This document shows, piece after piece, positions 37,797-47,946 of a stretch of 64,000 bases of DNA. The notes beneath the pieces were generated by a model, which saw only the letters and a list, made by a program, of their open reading frames with translations, searched no databases and was not told the DNA's origin. Within the stretch, counting starts at the first letter, position 1; every line of letters starts with the position of its first letter. A program made the translations under genes and the position numbers. This stretch comes from Streptomyces echinoruber (GTDB lineage: Bacteria; Actinomycetota; Actinomycetes; Streptomycetales; Streptomycetaceae): NCBI RefSeq assembly GCF_014651135.1, contig NZ_BMWH01000003.1:131708-195707 (forward strand). The letters are read 5' to 3'.

Positions 37797-38243
37797 ATGC
37801 CGGAGCTGTCGCAGGGGCTGCCGCGGGAGGGGGAGCGCGGGGGAGCGCTGCTGCCCTTCGGACTGGCCGAGGTGTCCGGGCCCTCCATGGTGCCCACGCT
37901 GTACCACGGGGACCGGCTGGTGGTGCAGTACGGCGCCCGGCTGCGGCCCGGTGACGTGGTCGTCCTGCGCCATCCGTTCCAGCAGGACCTGCTGGTCGTC
38001 AAGCGCGCGGTGGAGCGGCGCGAGGGCGGCTGGTGGGTGCTGGGCGACAACGCGTTCGCCGGCGGCGACAGCACCGACTACGGCACCGTGCCCGAGGACC
38101 TGGTCCTGGGCAAGGTGTGGTTCCGCTACCGGCCGCGCCGGGCCGGCCGGCGCTCGCCGCTGGCGCTGCTGCGCTGGGCGCTGTCGGCCGCGCGGCCCGT
38201 CCTGCCGGACCGGTCGGCCTCCAGGCGCTTGCGGGCGCGGTAG
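37797..38243 (+). CDS. sodX: SodX, signal-peptidase-like protease for SodN maturation
   Basis: A 148-residue S26/S24-type peptidase. The catalytic Ser lies in S-G-P-S30-M-V-P and the general-base Lys at V-V-K69-R; D-N-A-F-A-G-G-D-S follows, as in type I signal peptidases. It lacks a clear membrane anchor. It is thought to clip the SodN leader during nickel insertion. Start taken as ATG 37797 (a GTG directly precedes it) after GGGGAGG. Its last 118 bases overlap the convergent CGNR gene, and the C-terminal R-R-S-P-L-A-L-L-R tail is encoded there. Confidence 0.92.
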   Translation: MPELSQGLPREGERGGALLPFGLAEVSGPSMVPTLYHGDRLVVQYGARLRPGDVVVLRHPFQQDLLVVKRAVERREGGWWVLGDNAFAGGDSTDYGTVPEDLVLGKVWFRYRPRRAGRRSPLALLRWALSAARPVLPDRSASRRLRAR

Positions 38244-38776
38244 GCGGCGACGTTGGCGCGGGTCGCGCAGCGGTCGGAGCAGTAGCGGCGGCTGCGGTTG
38301 GTCGAGGTGTCGAGGTAGGCGTTGCGGCAGGGCGCGGCCTGGCACAGGCCGAGGCGGTCGACACCGTACTCGGTGAGGTGGAAGGCCAGGCCCATCGCGG
38401 CGATGGCGGCGTAGCCGGCGGTCGCGTTGGACGGGTGGTCGGCCAGGTGCAGGTGCCACAGCGGGCGGCCGTCCTCGTCGCGGTGGTCGTGCCCGGAGAT
38501 CTGCGGGCTGACCGGGAACTCCAGGAGCAGGGAGTTCAGCAGGTCGACGGCGAGGGTCTCCTCGCCTCGGTCGGCGGCCTCGAAGACCGCGCGCAGCCGG
38601 GCCCGCACCGAGCGGAAACGGGTGACGTCGGCCTCGGTGGCGCGGCGGGCCGCGGACCGGTTGGGGCCGAAGAGTTCGCGGACGGCCTCGACCGAGGTGA
38701 GCGAGTCCGTGCCGCGGACCGGTTCCTCGCTGTTGACGAGCCGCACCGCATAGTCCGAGTAATAGGCCAGTTCCAC
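38126..38776 (-). CDS. ABATE/CGNR zinc-finger regulator
   Basis: A 216-residue protein with an N-terminal helical ABATE domain (T-S-V-E-A-V-R-E-L-F-G; F-R-S-V-R-A-R-L-R-A-V-F) and a C-terminal CGNR zinc finger. The usual C-G-N-R is altered to C-R-N-A within C-Q-A-A-P-C-R-N-A-Y, followed by R-Y-C-S-D-R-C; metal ligands are kept. Such proteins are presumed transcription regulators. The last about 40 residues (S-G-R-T-G-R-A-A-D, Arg/Ser-rich) overlap sodX on the other strand by 118 bp. Confidence 0.85.
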   Translation of the reverse strand: MELAYYSDYAVRLVNSEEPVRGTDSLTSVEAVRELFGPNRSAARRATEADVTRFRSVRARLRAVFEAADRGEETLAVDLLNSLLLEFPVSPQISGHDHRDEDGRPLWHLHLADHPSNATAGYAAIAAMGLAFHLTEYGVDRLGLCQAAPCRNAYLDTSTNRSRRYCSDRCATRANVAAYRARKRLEADRSGRTGRAADSAQRSSASGERRPARRGR

Positions 38777-38899
38777 TTGTAGTCCTTACGGAGGCGCTCT
38801 GTCGTCATGCGCACGGTCGGGTAACACCCGGTCGTGCATCCAGGCTATTACCTGGCGGCTGTGGGCGACACGCGTGACGGAGGACTGCGACGGCGGAGA

Positions 38900-39400
38900 C
38901 GGGGACCGCCGCCTCGGGCGCCGACCAGCGGGCGAAGCCGCCGTACGACTCCTGCGACTCCTCCTGCGACTCCTACGGCGCCGTCCTGACCGCCACGGCC
39001 CTGCAGCGGCTGCACCGCGAACCCCTCGCCGTCCTCCACGGTCAGGTCGCGGAGCCGGTCCGCGACGGCGGTGTCTTCTCCTGAACGCGGACCACATGAC
39101 CGACGAGACCACCCCGCGGATCAACGCCGCCGAGCGCGCGCTGCGGCACGCGCGCGGGGAGACCGCCCGGCAGGCCGGCGTCCTCGACTGGAGCGACCGG
39201 TGGCAGCCGGCCGCCCAGGACCCGTCCTGGCCGGGCCCACCGCCCGCCGCTTCGAGAGCCACGGCGGGCACGCCGACGGCGACAAGCCGTCCCCGGCCCG
39301 GCACGCGCGTGCTGCGCGAGAAGGGCTTCGGCGAGGTGCGGCCGGTGCGGTGCCCGCCGGCGGACACGCCGCCGCCGGCGCTGAAGCAGCGCGGCGGCGG
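38900..39400 (+). pseudogene. Decayed class I SAM-dependent methyltransferase
   Basis: Pieces of one protein appear in alternating frames: P-P-Y-D...Y-G-A-V-L-T-A-T-A-L-Q-R-L-H then V-R-D-G-G-V-F (to a TGA at 39082); L-L-N-A-D-H-M-T-D-E-T directly after in another frame; T-A-R-R-F-E-S-H-G-G in the third; then R-V-L-R-E-K-G-F-G-E-V-R-P-V. These line up with the second half of a Streptomyces methyltransferase in which G-G-V-F-L-N-A-D-H-M is one motif. At least three frameshifts and absence of the SAM-binding N-terminus show it is dead. A short (CTCCTGCGA)-type repeat interrupts it near 38945-38970. Confidence 0.75.
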
Positions 39401-39406
39401 CGCAAC

Positions 39407-39447
39407 GGCCGACGGGCGGTACGGAGTCTCCGTACCGCCCGTCGGCC
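39407..39447. terminator. Strong 19 bp perfect hairpin
   Basis: Arms beginning GGCCGACGGGCGG pair perfectly over 19 bp around a GTC loop. It sits 36 bp after the ABC-transporter operon end (minus strand) and after the dead methyltransferase (plus strand), so it serves as a terminator in either direction. Confidence 0.85.
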
Positions 39448-39482
39448 AGGGGATCAGCGCGGCCCGGACACCGGCCGCGGGA

Positions 39483-40285
<803 letters not shown>

Positions 40286-40289
<4 letters not shown>

Positions 40290-41224
40290 GCCATGCCCCC
40301 CTTCGGGCGGCCGAGGGAGAGGACGTTCGCCTTGACCTTCTGCCACGGCGTCGGCGGCAGCTGGCGGCTGGAGCCGCGCGCGTAGTACCGCTCGATGTAG
40401 AACTGCCCGATGCTCAGGACCGAGGTCATGATCAGGTACCAGGCGGCGGCGAGGAAGTACATCTCCACCGGGGCACCGGAGTTCTGGCCGATGTCCTGGG
40501 CGTAGCGGAACAGCTCCGGATACTGGACGGCCGCCACGAGCGAGGTCGTCTTCAGCATGTTGATGACTTCGTTGCCGGTCGGCGGCACGATCACCCGCAT
40601 CGCCTGCGGGATGATGATCCGCCGCAGCGTCTTGCCGTGGCTCATGCCCAGCGCCTGCGCGGCCTCCGTCTGGCCCTCGTCGACGGCGAGCAGGCCGGCG
40701 CGGCAGATCTCGGCCATGTACGCGGCCTCGTTCAGGCCCAGGCCGAGCAGCGCCGTCAGCAGCGGCGTCATGAAGTCCGACCAGTAGTTCTTGTAGATCG
40801 GGCCGAGGTCGATGTACTCGAAGACCAGGCCCAGGTTGAACCACAGGAACAGCTGGACCAGGACCGGGGTGCCGCGGAAGAACCAGATGTAGAACCACGC
40901 GATGGACGAGGTCACCGGGTTCCTCGACAGCCGCATCACCGCCAGGACGATGCCGCCGACGATGCCGATCAGCATCGACAGGACCGTCAGCAGCAGGGTC
41001 TTGCCGACGCCGGTCATGATCCGGTGGTCGAAGAAGTAGTCGGGAACCGCGTGCCAGTTGATCTTGCCCTGGCCGAACGCGTAGACGATCGCGACCAGGA
41101 TGGCGATCGCGATGACGGCGGAGACCCACCGCCCGTAGTGCCTCACGGGAATGGCCCGGATGGCCTCGGCGCCGGCCGGGGGAGTGTCCCTGGGCCCCGC
41201 CGTCTTGTCGATGTCAGCAGTCAC
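40286..41224 (-). CDS. Amino-acid ABC transporter permease
   Basis: A 312-residue His/Glu/Gln-type permease. After a hydrophilic N-terminus there are about six helices, with the [10 protein letters not shown] motif and the EAA loop [21 protein letters not shown] that docks on the ATPase. Only one permease gene is present, so a homodimeric channel is expected. A 34 bp gap separates it from the binding-protein gene. Confidence 0.95.
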
Positions 41225-41258
41225 GGGTGTTGCCTCTCAGTGCCCGCACGCGGCGCGG

Positions 41259-42218
41259 TCACTTGCCGCCGTTGATCACGGACTCCTTGACGGCGCCGTC
41301 CTCGGCGCCCCACTTCTCGAGGATCTTCTGGTACTCCCCGCTCTTGATGATCGCGTTCAGCGCGGCCTGCAGGGCGTCCCGCAGCTGGGTGTTCTTCTTG
41401 CCGACCGCGATGCCGTACGGCGCCGCCTCGACCTGGTCGCCGACGAGCTGGAAGTCCTTGCCGCCGCCGGAGGTCTTCACCGCGTAGGCGGCGACCGGGA
41501 AGTCGGAGGAGGCCGCGTCCGCGCCGCCCGAACGCAGGCGGGTCTGGGCCTGCTGGTCGTCGTCGAAGGCCTCGATGGTGAGCTTCTTGCCGCTCGGACA
41601 CTTCTTCGCCTCGGCCTTGGCCAGGTCCTCGGAGACCGTGCCGCGCTCCACGGCGAGCTTCTTGCCGCACAGGTCGGACCACGTGGTGATGCCCCCGGTG
41701 TCGCCCTTGCGGGTGTAGATCGACACACCGGCGGTCAGGTAGTCCACGAAGTCGACGCCCTCACCGACCTTCTTGCCGGTGTCGGGGTCTATGCCCTCCT
41801 GGCGGTTCTTGTTGTCCGTCATCGCCGACATCGCGATGTCGTAGCGGTTGGAGCGGATGCCGGTGAGCAGGGCGTCGAAGGTGCCGTTCTCGAAGTCGAA
41901 CCGCACGCCGAGCTGCTTGCCCATGGCGGCCGCGAGGTCGGGGTCGAGACCGACGACCTTGCCCGAGTTGTCCTTGAACTCCACCGGGGCGTACGCGATG
42001 TCCGAGCCGACCCGGATGACGCCCTTGTCGCGGATCTCCTTGGGGAGCTTGTCGGCGAGCGGGGCGGAGGCGTTGGGCGCGCTGCCGGAGCCGTTGTTCT
42101 TGTCCTTGGTCTGGTCACCGCAGCCGGTGAGCAGCAGGGTGCCTGCGACCGCGAGCGCACCGACCGCTGCTAGCCGGGTGCGAGCGGCGGTCGGGCGACG
42201 GGTGGAGCGTGCGGTCAT
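41259..42218 (-). CDS. Amino-acid-binding lipoprotein (family 3 solute-binding protein)
   Basis: A 319-residue lipoprotein with twin basic N-terminus, hydrophobic core and lipobox L-T-G-C at Cys33, then an Asn/Ser/Gly linker. The mature domain shows V-I-R-V-G-S-D-I-A-Y-A-P-V-E-F and F-D-A-L-L-T-G-I-R-S-N-R-Y-D, typical of polar amino acid binders. It delivers substrate to the permease-ATPase encoded downstream. First gene of the operon. Confidence 0.95.
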   Translation of the reverse strand: MTARSTRRPTAARTRLAAVGALAVAGTLLLTGCGDQTKDKNNGSGSAPNASAPLADKLPKEIRDKGVIRVGSDIAYAPVEFKDNSGKVVGLDPDLAAAMGKQLGVRFDFENGTFDALLTGIRSNRYDIAMSAMTDNKNRQEGIDPDTGKKVGEGVDFVDYLTAGVSIYTRKGDTGGITTWSDLCGKKLAVERGTVSEDLAKAEAKKCPSGKKLTIEAFDDDQQAQTRLRSGGADAASSDFPVAAYAVKTSGGGKDFQLVGDQVEAAPYGIAVGKKNTQLRDALQAALNAIIKSGEYQKILEKWGAEDGAVKESVINGGK

Positions 42219-42862
42219 GGTGGTTCCTCCGGCGGATGGTGGCGTCGCCGACGGGTGTCGGCCGCCGAATCGGTATCGACAGGTCTGTCAGGTGTCGACA
42301 GGTCGACGAGAACACACACCTTCGGGTGTCGCGACCTTGCGTGATTGACGGCATCTTGCCATTCGGATTCGCGGATTCAGGCTCCCGGCTATGTCAAAAT
42401 CGGATAACGGGTGACCCCCGAATCGCGCGAAGCCGGTCCATCCGGGCCGGATCATCTGCGGGTATCCCTCCTTTCGGCCGGAAGATCTTCGGTGCGCCCC
42501 AGGATGTGGGCGGCGGTGGACGGGTCCGGCGGCATTTGGGTGCTTGTCACGCTTTGGTCAAGGCTTGTCCCCATATTTGGGGAATTTGGGGATCAGTCAT
42601 GTCATCGTCATGTGACCTTCGCGTTATGGACTCGTCGTCGGTGCCGCCCGTCCGGTAAGAAGGTTCTTTACACCCCTCATCCGGGGCTCGGGGCGCGTGT
42701 GCGGCGCGCCCGTCGCGTATGTGCCCGTACGTATCCCCGTACGCGTCACCGACCCGCGCGTATCCCGTGCGCGTCACCGGCCAGGGCCGTACGCGGTGCC
42801 CGCCCACCCCTCACCGGGAGTGGTTCACCCTCAACGATTGAAGACTTAAGGGGTAAAACGAA
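42219..42862. other. 644 bp intergenic control region
   Basis: No coding sense on either strand between the divergent binding-protein and malic-enzyme genes. Two TCGACAGGTC copies (42276 and 42295, 19 bp apart) lie 60-85 bp upstream of the transporter and may be an operator. GAAGATCTTC (42481-42490) is a perfect palindrome. Around 42560-42600 an AT-richer stretch (CCCATATTTGGGGAATTTGG) stands out and could hold a promoter. The right part has repeated CGTACG/CGCGTCACC. A small RNA cannot be excluded. Confidence 0.5.
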
Positions 42863-44086
42863 GTGGCAGCGGAGATCGTCAACTCGCGCAGCGGGGACAA
42901 TACGGACCACGAGGGCGGTGCGGAGCCCCTCGATTCCTTCGACCCGGCGTTCGCGCTGCACCGCGGCGGCAAGATGGCCGTGCAGGCCACCGTGCCCGTC
43001 CGCGACAAGGACGACCTGTCCCTGGCCTACACGCCCGGCGTCGCGCGGGTGTGCACCGCCATCGCCGAGCAGCCCGAACTGGTCCACGACTACACGTGGA
43101 CCTCGTCCGTGGTCGCCGTCGTCACCGACGGCACGGCCGTGCTGGGACTCGGGGACATCGGCCCGCAGGCCTCCCTTCCGGTGATGGAGGGGAAGGCGAT
43201 CCTGTTCAAGCAGTTCGGCGGCGTGGACGCGGTGCCGATCGCCCTCGGCTGCACCGACGTGGACGACATCGTGGAGACCGTCGTCCGCCTCGCGCCCTCG
43301 TTCGGCGGCATCAACCTGGAGGACATCTCGGCGCCCCGGTGCTTCGAGATCGAGCGCCGGCTGCAGGAGCGGCTGGACATCCCCGTCTTCCACGACGACC
43401 AGCACGGCACGGCGGTCGTCACGCTGGCGGCGCTGCGCAACGCCGCACGGCTGAGCGGGCGCGCCATCGGCGAACTGCGGGCGGTCGTCTCGGGCGCCGG
43501 CGCGGCCGGGGTGGCGATCGCGAAGATGCTGGTCGAGGCCGGCATCGGGGACGTCGCGGTCGCCGACCGCAAGGGAGTCGTCTCGCGGGAGCGGCAGGAC
43601 CTCACGCCGGTCAAGCGGGAACTCGCCGAGTTCACCAACAAGGCGGGAGTGACCGGCTCCCTGGAGGACGCGCTGGCCGGCGCCGACGTGTTCATCGGCG
43701 TCTCCGGCGGCACGGTCGCGGAGGAAGCGGTGGCCTCCATGGCCGAGGGCGCGTTCGTCTTCGCCATGGCCAACCCCGACCCCGAGGTGCACCCCGAGGT
43801 GGCGCACAAGTACGCGGCCGTGGTCGCCACCGGGCGTTCCGACTTCCCCAACCAGATCAACAACGTGCTCGCCTTCCCCGGCATCTTCGCCGGGGCGCTG
43901 CAGGTGCGGGCCTCCCGGATCACCGAGGGCATGAAGATCGCCGCGGCGGAGGCGCTGGCGGGTGTCGTCGGCGACGACCTCGCCGCGGACTACGTCATCC
44001 CGTCGCCGTTCGACGAGCGGGTCGCCCCCGCCGTGACGGCCGCGGTCGCGGCGGCGGCGCGCGCGGAGGGGGTGGCCCGGCGGTGA
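42863..44086 (+). CDS. NAD(P)-dependent malic enzyme
   Basis: A 407-residue enzyme that oxidatively decarboxylates malate to pyruvate. Motifs include the catalytic Tyr in A-Y-T-P-G-V-A and Lys in G-K-A-I-L-F-K; metal ligands lie in F-E-I-E and in the H-D-D-Q-H-G-T-A motif. The Rossmann motif is [11 protein letters not shown], and N-Q-I-N-N follows. The length matches the short bacterial type without a phosphotransacetylase domain. GTG 42863 follows AAGGGG. It stands as a single gene with its own terminator. Confidence 0.95.
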   Translation: MAAEIVNSRSGDNTDHEGGAEPLDSFDPAFALHRGGKMAVQATVPVRDKDDLSLAYTPGVARVCTAIAEQPELVHDYTWTSSVVAVVTDGTAVLGLGDIGPQASLPVMEGKAILFKQFGGVDAVPIALGCTDVDDIVETVVRLAPSFGGINLEDISAPRCFEIERRLQERLDIPVFHDDQHGTAVVTLAALRNAARLSGRAIGELRAVVSGAGAAGVAIAKMLVEAGIGDVAVADRKGVVSRERQDLTPVKRELAEFTNKAGVTGSLEDALAGADVFIGVSGGTVAEEAVASMAEGAFVFAMANPDPEVHPEVAHKYAAVVATGRSDFPNQINNVLAFPGIFAGALQVRASRITEGMKIAAAEALAGVVGDDLAADYVIPSPFDERVAPAVTAAVAAAARAEGVARR

Positions 44087-44127
44087 CGCCGGGACCGCTG
44101 TGACACCGGCCGCCTGAGCGTGCGCCG

Positions 44128-44161
44128 GACGGCTCCGCCCTGCTGGGCGGGGCCGTCGTTT
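44128..44161 (+). terminator. Rho-independent terminator of the malic enzyme gene
   Basis: GACGGCTCCGCC and GGCGGGGCCGTC pair over 12 bp with one G-T pair around a six-base loop, followed by GTTTTCC. Located 42 bp after the malic-enzyme stop. Confidence 0.85.
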
Positions 44162-44208
44162 TCCTGTGCCGGCCACCTGTCCGGGCGAGGCGGGGCGGGG
44201 GCGCTTCG

Positions 44209-44260
44209 GCGGCGAGGCGGCGAGGCGGCGAGGTGGTGAGGCGGCGAGGCGCGGAGGCGG
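44209..44260. repeat. Octamer-like (GGCGGCGA)n tandem repeat
   Basis: About six imperfect copies of GGCGGCGA. They lie in the 359 bp gap between the malic-enzyme and oxidoreductase genes. Apart from the terminator and this repeat nothing is seen in the gap; the oxidoreductase promoter should lie near 44380-44430. Confidence 0.65.
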
Positions 44261-44445
44261 GACGGGGCGGAGGCGGCTCGGGTCGACGGCCGTCTCGTCG
44301 GGACAGGTGGCCCGGGTACGGCGGCGGCGCGCGGGTGCGCGGGCGGGTGGCGTGCTCTGCCCGGCCGCGCGCCCGCTGACAAGAGGGCATGTGTCACAGA
44401 GCCGCCTGGTTCCGCCCGCCGCGGCCCGCCCCTATCGTCAAGGTC

Positions 44446-45411
44446 ATGTTCGCTGTCTACGCCGCCCGCATCGACCGTGACCAGCCCCTCAACGGCCTGG
44501 AGTCGGGGGAGCGCCCGGCCCCCGAGGCCCGTCCCGGCTGGAGCGTGGTCAACGTCAGAGCCGCCTCCCTCAACCACCACGACCTCTGGTCGCTCCGCGG
44601 TGTCGGCCTCGCCGAGGACAAGCTGCCGATGATCCTCGGCTGCGACGCCGCCGGCGTCGACGAGGACGGCAACGAGGTCGTCCTGCACTCCGTCATCGGC
44701 CAGAGCGGCCACGGCGTCGGCCCGCGCGAGCCCCGCTCGATCCTGACCGAGCGCTACCAGGGCACGTTCGCCGAGCAGGTCGCCGTGCCGACGTGGAACC
44801 TGCTGCCCAAGCCGAAGGAGCTGTCCTTCGAGGAGGCGGCCTGTCTGCCCACGGCGTGGCTGACGGCGTACCGGATGCTGTTCACCAACGCCGGTGTCCG
44901 GCCCGGCGACTCGGTGCTGGTGCAGGGCGCCGGCGGCGGGGTCGCCACGGCCGCGATCGTCCTGGGCAAGGCGGCCGGCCTGCGGGTCTTCGCCACCAGC
45001 CGGGACGAGGCCAAGCGCAAGCGGGCGGTGGAACTGGGCGCGGTGGAGGCCCTGGAGCCGGGGGCGCGGCTGCCGCAGCGCGTGGACGCGGTCATCGAGA
45101 CCGTGGGCGCGGCGACCTGGTCGCACTCGGTGAAGGCGCTGCGGCCCGGCGGCACGCTGGTCATCTCCGGCGCCACCAGCGGCGACCGGCCCTCGCACGC
45201 CGAGTTGACCCGCATCTTCTTCCTGGAGCTGAAAGTCGTCGGCTCCACCATGGGCACCAAGGACGAGCTGGAGGACCTGCTCTCCTTCTGCGCCGCCACC
45301 GGTGTCCGCCCCGTCATCGACGAGGTGCTGCCGATGGACCGGGCCCGCGAGGGCTTCGAGCGCCTCGCCGCGGGTGACCAGTTCGGCAAGATCGTCCTGG
45401 TGAACCCGTGA
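44446..45411 (+). CDS. Zinc-independent MDR oxidoreductase (quinone oxidoreductase-like)
   Basis: A 321-residue medium-chain dehydrogenase/reductase. N-L-N-H-H-D (here S-L-N-H-H-D-L) and G-C-D-A-A-G are GroES-domain markers; the nucleotide fold has G-A-G-G-G-V-A-T-A-A. The catalytic zinc ligands of alcohol dehydrogenases are not preserved in order, pointing to the quinone reductase branch. ATG 44446 starts M-F-A-V-Y-A-A; the frame is open upstream but with low coding quality. Substrate unknown. Confidence 0.88.
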   Translation: MFAVYAARIDRDQPLNGLESGERPAPEARPGWSVVNVRAASLNHHDLWSLRGVGLAEDKLPMILGCDAAGVDEDGNEVVLHSVIGQSGHGVGPREPRSILTERYQGTFAEQVAVPTWNLLPKPKELSFEEAACLPTAWLTAYRMLFTNAGVRPGDSVLVQGAGGGVATAAIVLGKAAGLRVFATSRDEAKRKRAVELGAVEALEPGARLPQRVDAVIETVGAATWSHSVKALRPGGTLVISGATSGDRPSHAELTRIFFLELKVVGSTMGTKDELEDLLSFCAATGVRPVIDEVLPMDRAREGFERLAAGDQFGKIVLVNP

Positions 45412-45549
45412 CCGGCGCCCGGCTGCGGCCGCGGCTGCTTGTTCCCGTCCCGGCAGGTGCGCCCGCGCTCGAGCCGTGACCGACCTGACCGGCGGGCCCG
45501 CCGACGCCGGGCCCGCCGGCCGCGGGAGCGGTGGTCGAGGTCGTACGGC

Positions 45550-46581
45550 TCACACGCGCGGGAGGCGCAGCACCGCCCCGATGTGTGCCGCGGCCGTGGA
45601 CAGGTGACGGCGCACGTCCTTGAGCTGCTCGTCGGTGACGCCGTGGTCGCGGGCCGCGTCGCGCACATCGTCCCGGAAGCGGTCGAGCAGCCGCTCGAGG
45701 TCGCGGGCCGGGTCGCCGGTGAACGTCTCGTGCGCCCAGGACGGCTCGTACCCGGCCGGGAAGTCCTCCGGGGTGCGGGAGTACTCGGGTTCCGGCACGT
45801 CCCGGCCCCTGCCGTCGGCGCGGCCGAAACCGAGGTCCTTGCCGAAGTCCTTGCCGAACTCGCCGAACTCCTTGGCGAGTTCAGCAAGGCTCTCGCGCAC
45901 GCCCGTGGGCCAGTCGCCGCGCGCGAAGTGGTCCTGCACCCGCTCCTGCACCCGGCGGGCGATGCGCTGCAGTTCCTCCTGGGCCTGGGCGCGGGCCCGC
46001 TCCTGCGCCTCCTTGGCCTGGCGCCGTGCCCGCTGGGCCTCCTCGCGGGCCCGCCGGCTCTCGTCCTTGGCGCGGCGGGCCTGCTCCTTGAGTTCCTGCC
46101 GGACGCGCCGCACCTCCTCCTTGGCGACGCGCCACGCCTCCCGGTCGTCAAGGCCGCCGTGCTCCCAGCCGCCGGCGGTCGCGGTGCCGCGGCGCCGGGC
46201 CTCGGAGGCGGCCGCCCGCATCTCGCGCCGCAGATCGCCCGCCACGTCCCGTACGTCGGCCCGGATCTCGGCGGCGAGCTCGGCCACGGACTCGCGGATC
46301 TCCAGCTCCAGGTCGGCCAGTTCACCGCTGCGGTCGGCGAGTTCGGCGCGGCCGGCGTCCGTGATGGAGTACACCTTGCGGCCGCCCTCGGTGGTGTGGG
46401 TGACCAGGCCCTCCGCCTCCAGCTTGGCCAGGCGGGGGTAGACGGTGCCCGCCGACGGTGCGTACAGCCCCTGGAAGCGCTCCTCCAGGAGCCGGATCAC
46501 CTCGTAGCCGTGGCGGGGGGCCTCGTCGAGGAGCTTCAGCAGGTAGAGCCGCAGGCGGCCGTGGGCGAAGACGGGGGGCAT
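45550..46581 (-). CDS. PadR-family regulator with long coiled-coil tail
   Basis: A 343-residue protein. The first 90 residues are a PadR winged helix (Y-L-L-K-L-L-D-E-A-P-R-H-G-Y-E-V-I; G-T-V-Y-P-R-L-A-K-L-E). Residues about 95-240 are an unusually long, Arg/Glu/Ala-rich coiled coil (E-E-V-R-R-V-R-Q-E-L-K-E-Q-A-R-R-A-K-D-E). The tail is acidic with several F-G-K/F-G motifs. Typical PadR proteins are 100-200 residues, so this one is extended. It follows a DUF4097 gene by one base, in the arrangement seen across Streptomyces. Confidence 0.88.
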   Translation of the reverse strand: MPPVFAHGRLRLYLLKLLDEAPRHGYEVIRLLEERFQGLYAPSAGTVYPRLAKLEAEGLVTHTTEGGRKVYSITDAGRAELADRSGELADLELEIRESVAELAAEIRADVRDVAGDLRREMRAAASEARRRGTATAGGWEHGGLDDREAWRVAKEEVRRVRQELKEQARRAKDESRRAREEAQRARRQAKEAQERARAQAQEELQRIARRVQERVQDHFARGDWPTGVRESLAELAKEFGEFGKDFGKDLGFGRADGRGRDVPEPEYSRTPEDFPAGYEPSWAHETFTGDPARDLERLLDRFRDDVRDAARDHGVTDEQLKDVRRHLSTAAAHIGAVLRLPRV

Positions 46582-46582
46582 G

Positions 46583-47608
46583 TCAGAGCACCTTCTTGTC
46601 GGTCGTGCCGTCGGCCGGGGCGTCGACGGGGCCCCCGGGATCCGAGGGTCCCTCGCCCGGGCCGGAAACGGAATTGTCCCCCGAGGCCGGTTCCGGCCGG
46701 TCGGCCGGGCGGGCGGTGGCCGATCCGGAAGCGGATGCGGAATCCGGCTCGCCGCCGGCGGGACCGGTGCCGTGTGCCTCCTGCTCCCACGGTTCGTCCT
46801 CCTGGGCCGGCCGCCGCAGCAGGGCGATGGAGCCGGAGACCGTCGTGGCCTTGAGCCGGCCGTTGCCCGCTCCCAGCCGGCCGGTGATGCGCTTGGCGCC
46901 CCACTGCCCGCCGACCCGGAGGTCCTCGAAGGCGTTGGAGACCGAGCCGCTCGTGGTGTTGGCCTCCACTTGTGCGTCCGCCGGATGCGGGAGCCGAATG
47001 GCGATCTCGCCCGAGACGCTGGTCAGGGCGATGTCGGTGGGATGGCCCGTGGAGCTGACGTCGATGATCATGGAGCCGCTGACCGAGTCGGCGCGCACGG
47101 AGGAGCCCGCGCAGTCGACCACGGTGAGGTCGCCGGAGACGGAGTTGAACCGCAGGTCGCCCCCGAGGCCCTGGGCCTCGACGTTCCCCGACACGGTCTC
47201 CGCCCGCACCGGGCCGGTCAGGCCCACCAGGGTGGTGTCCCCGGAGACCCCCCTGACCTCGGTACGCCCGTCGATGCCGGTGACCATCGCGGCGGCACCG
47301 ACCACACCGACCTCGACGCGCGTGCCCGTGGGGACGGCCAGGGAGACGACGGCGTTGCGCCGCCAGCCCTTGCGGTCGAGCCACTTCAGGAAGCCCTTCC
47401 AGGGCAGGTCCTCGTAGGCCACCGTCAGCGTGCCGTGCCGCTGGGTGACCACCAGGGGCGGGCCTTCGATCTCGGTGACCTCGAGACGGGCGGAACCTTC
47501 GTCCGTGCCCACGACGTTCACCGTTCCGTTGACGATGCGTACGTGCAGCTCGCGGACGGGCTCGTCGAGCGTGAGCTTGCGGGGCTCGGCGACGGACCAC
47601 TCGGGCAT
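46583..47608 (-). CDS. DUF4097-family beta-repeat protein
   Basis: A 341-residue protein. Residues about 10-235 form a right-handed parallel beta-repeat (adhesin-like) with regular S-G-D/S-G-S/S-G-N turns (V-R-A-E-T-V-S-G-N-V-E; F-N-S-V-S-G-D-L-T-V). The C-terminal 70 residues are a low-complexity Ser/Pro/Gly/Asp tail. There is no signal peptide. The role is unknown; co-transcription with the PadR gene suggests a shared stress or envelope response. The ATG at 47608 begins M-P-E-W-S-V. Confidence 0.88.
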   Translation of the reverse strand: MPEWSVAEPRKLTLDEPVRELHVRIVNGTVNVVGTDEGSARLEVTEIEGPPLVVTQRHGTLTVAYEDLPWKGFLKWLDRKGWRRNAVVSLAVPTGTRVEVGVVGAAAMVTGIDGRTEVRGVSGDTTLVGLTGPVRAETVSGNVEAQGLGGDLRFNSVSGDLTVVDCAGSSVRADSVSGSMIIDVSSTGHPTDIALTSVSGEIAIRLPHPADAQVEANTTSGSVSNAFEDLRVGGQWGAKRITGRLGAGNGRLKATTVSGSIALLRRPAQEDEPWEQEAHGTGPAGGEPDSASASGSATARPADRPEPASGDNSVSGPGEGPSDPGGPVDAPADGTTDKKVL

Positions 47609-47812
47609 GGTGCGGACCTCCTGGATCGGGCCGGACGGCCGGCCGGTCGGTGACGGTCGGTGACGGGCCGCGACCGGGCCGGATGGCCGGATGCGTGGTG
47701 GGCGGAGCGGGGAAGGGCGGAAGACAAGGACGGAAAAGCCGGCGGAAGGCGGACACGGGCCGGCGGAGGCGCTGATGCGGGCCACGGACCCGCACGCGGA
47801 CCCGGCACGAGC

Positions 47813-47848
47813 CATATCGCGTCTTCCGTAAACACGATATATCGCGCT
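47813..47848. promoter_or_regulatory. PadR-operator-like ATATCGCG pair
   Basis: CATATCGCG (47813-47821) and CGATATATCGCG (47835 onward), with the perfect palindrome CGATATATCG at 47835-47844. This AT-rich site lies about 210 bp upstream of DUF4097 in otherwise GC-rich DNA. It suits autoregulation by the PadR protein. Confidence 0.5.
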
Positions 47849-47946
47849 CCCGGGAAGTCAAGACACCCATTTGAGGGGTCAGCCGTCGCCCGCCCCGCTC
47901 CTCCTCCTGCTCAGCGTGTGACCATGTCCGCGCGGCATCTTCCGGC

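Noticed and set aside
44209..44260. CRISPR-like array at the GGCGGCGA repeats
   Set aside because: Units are 8 bp, contiguous, without spacers; it is a simple tandem repeat. No cas gene is in the window.
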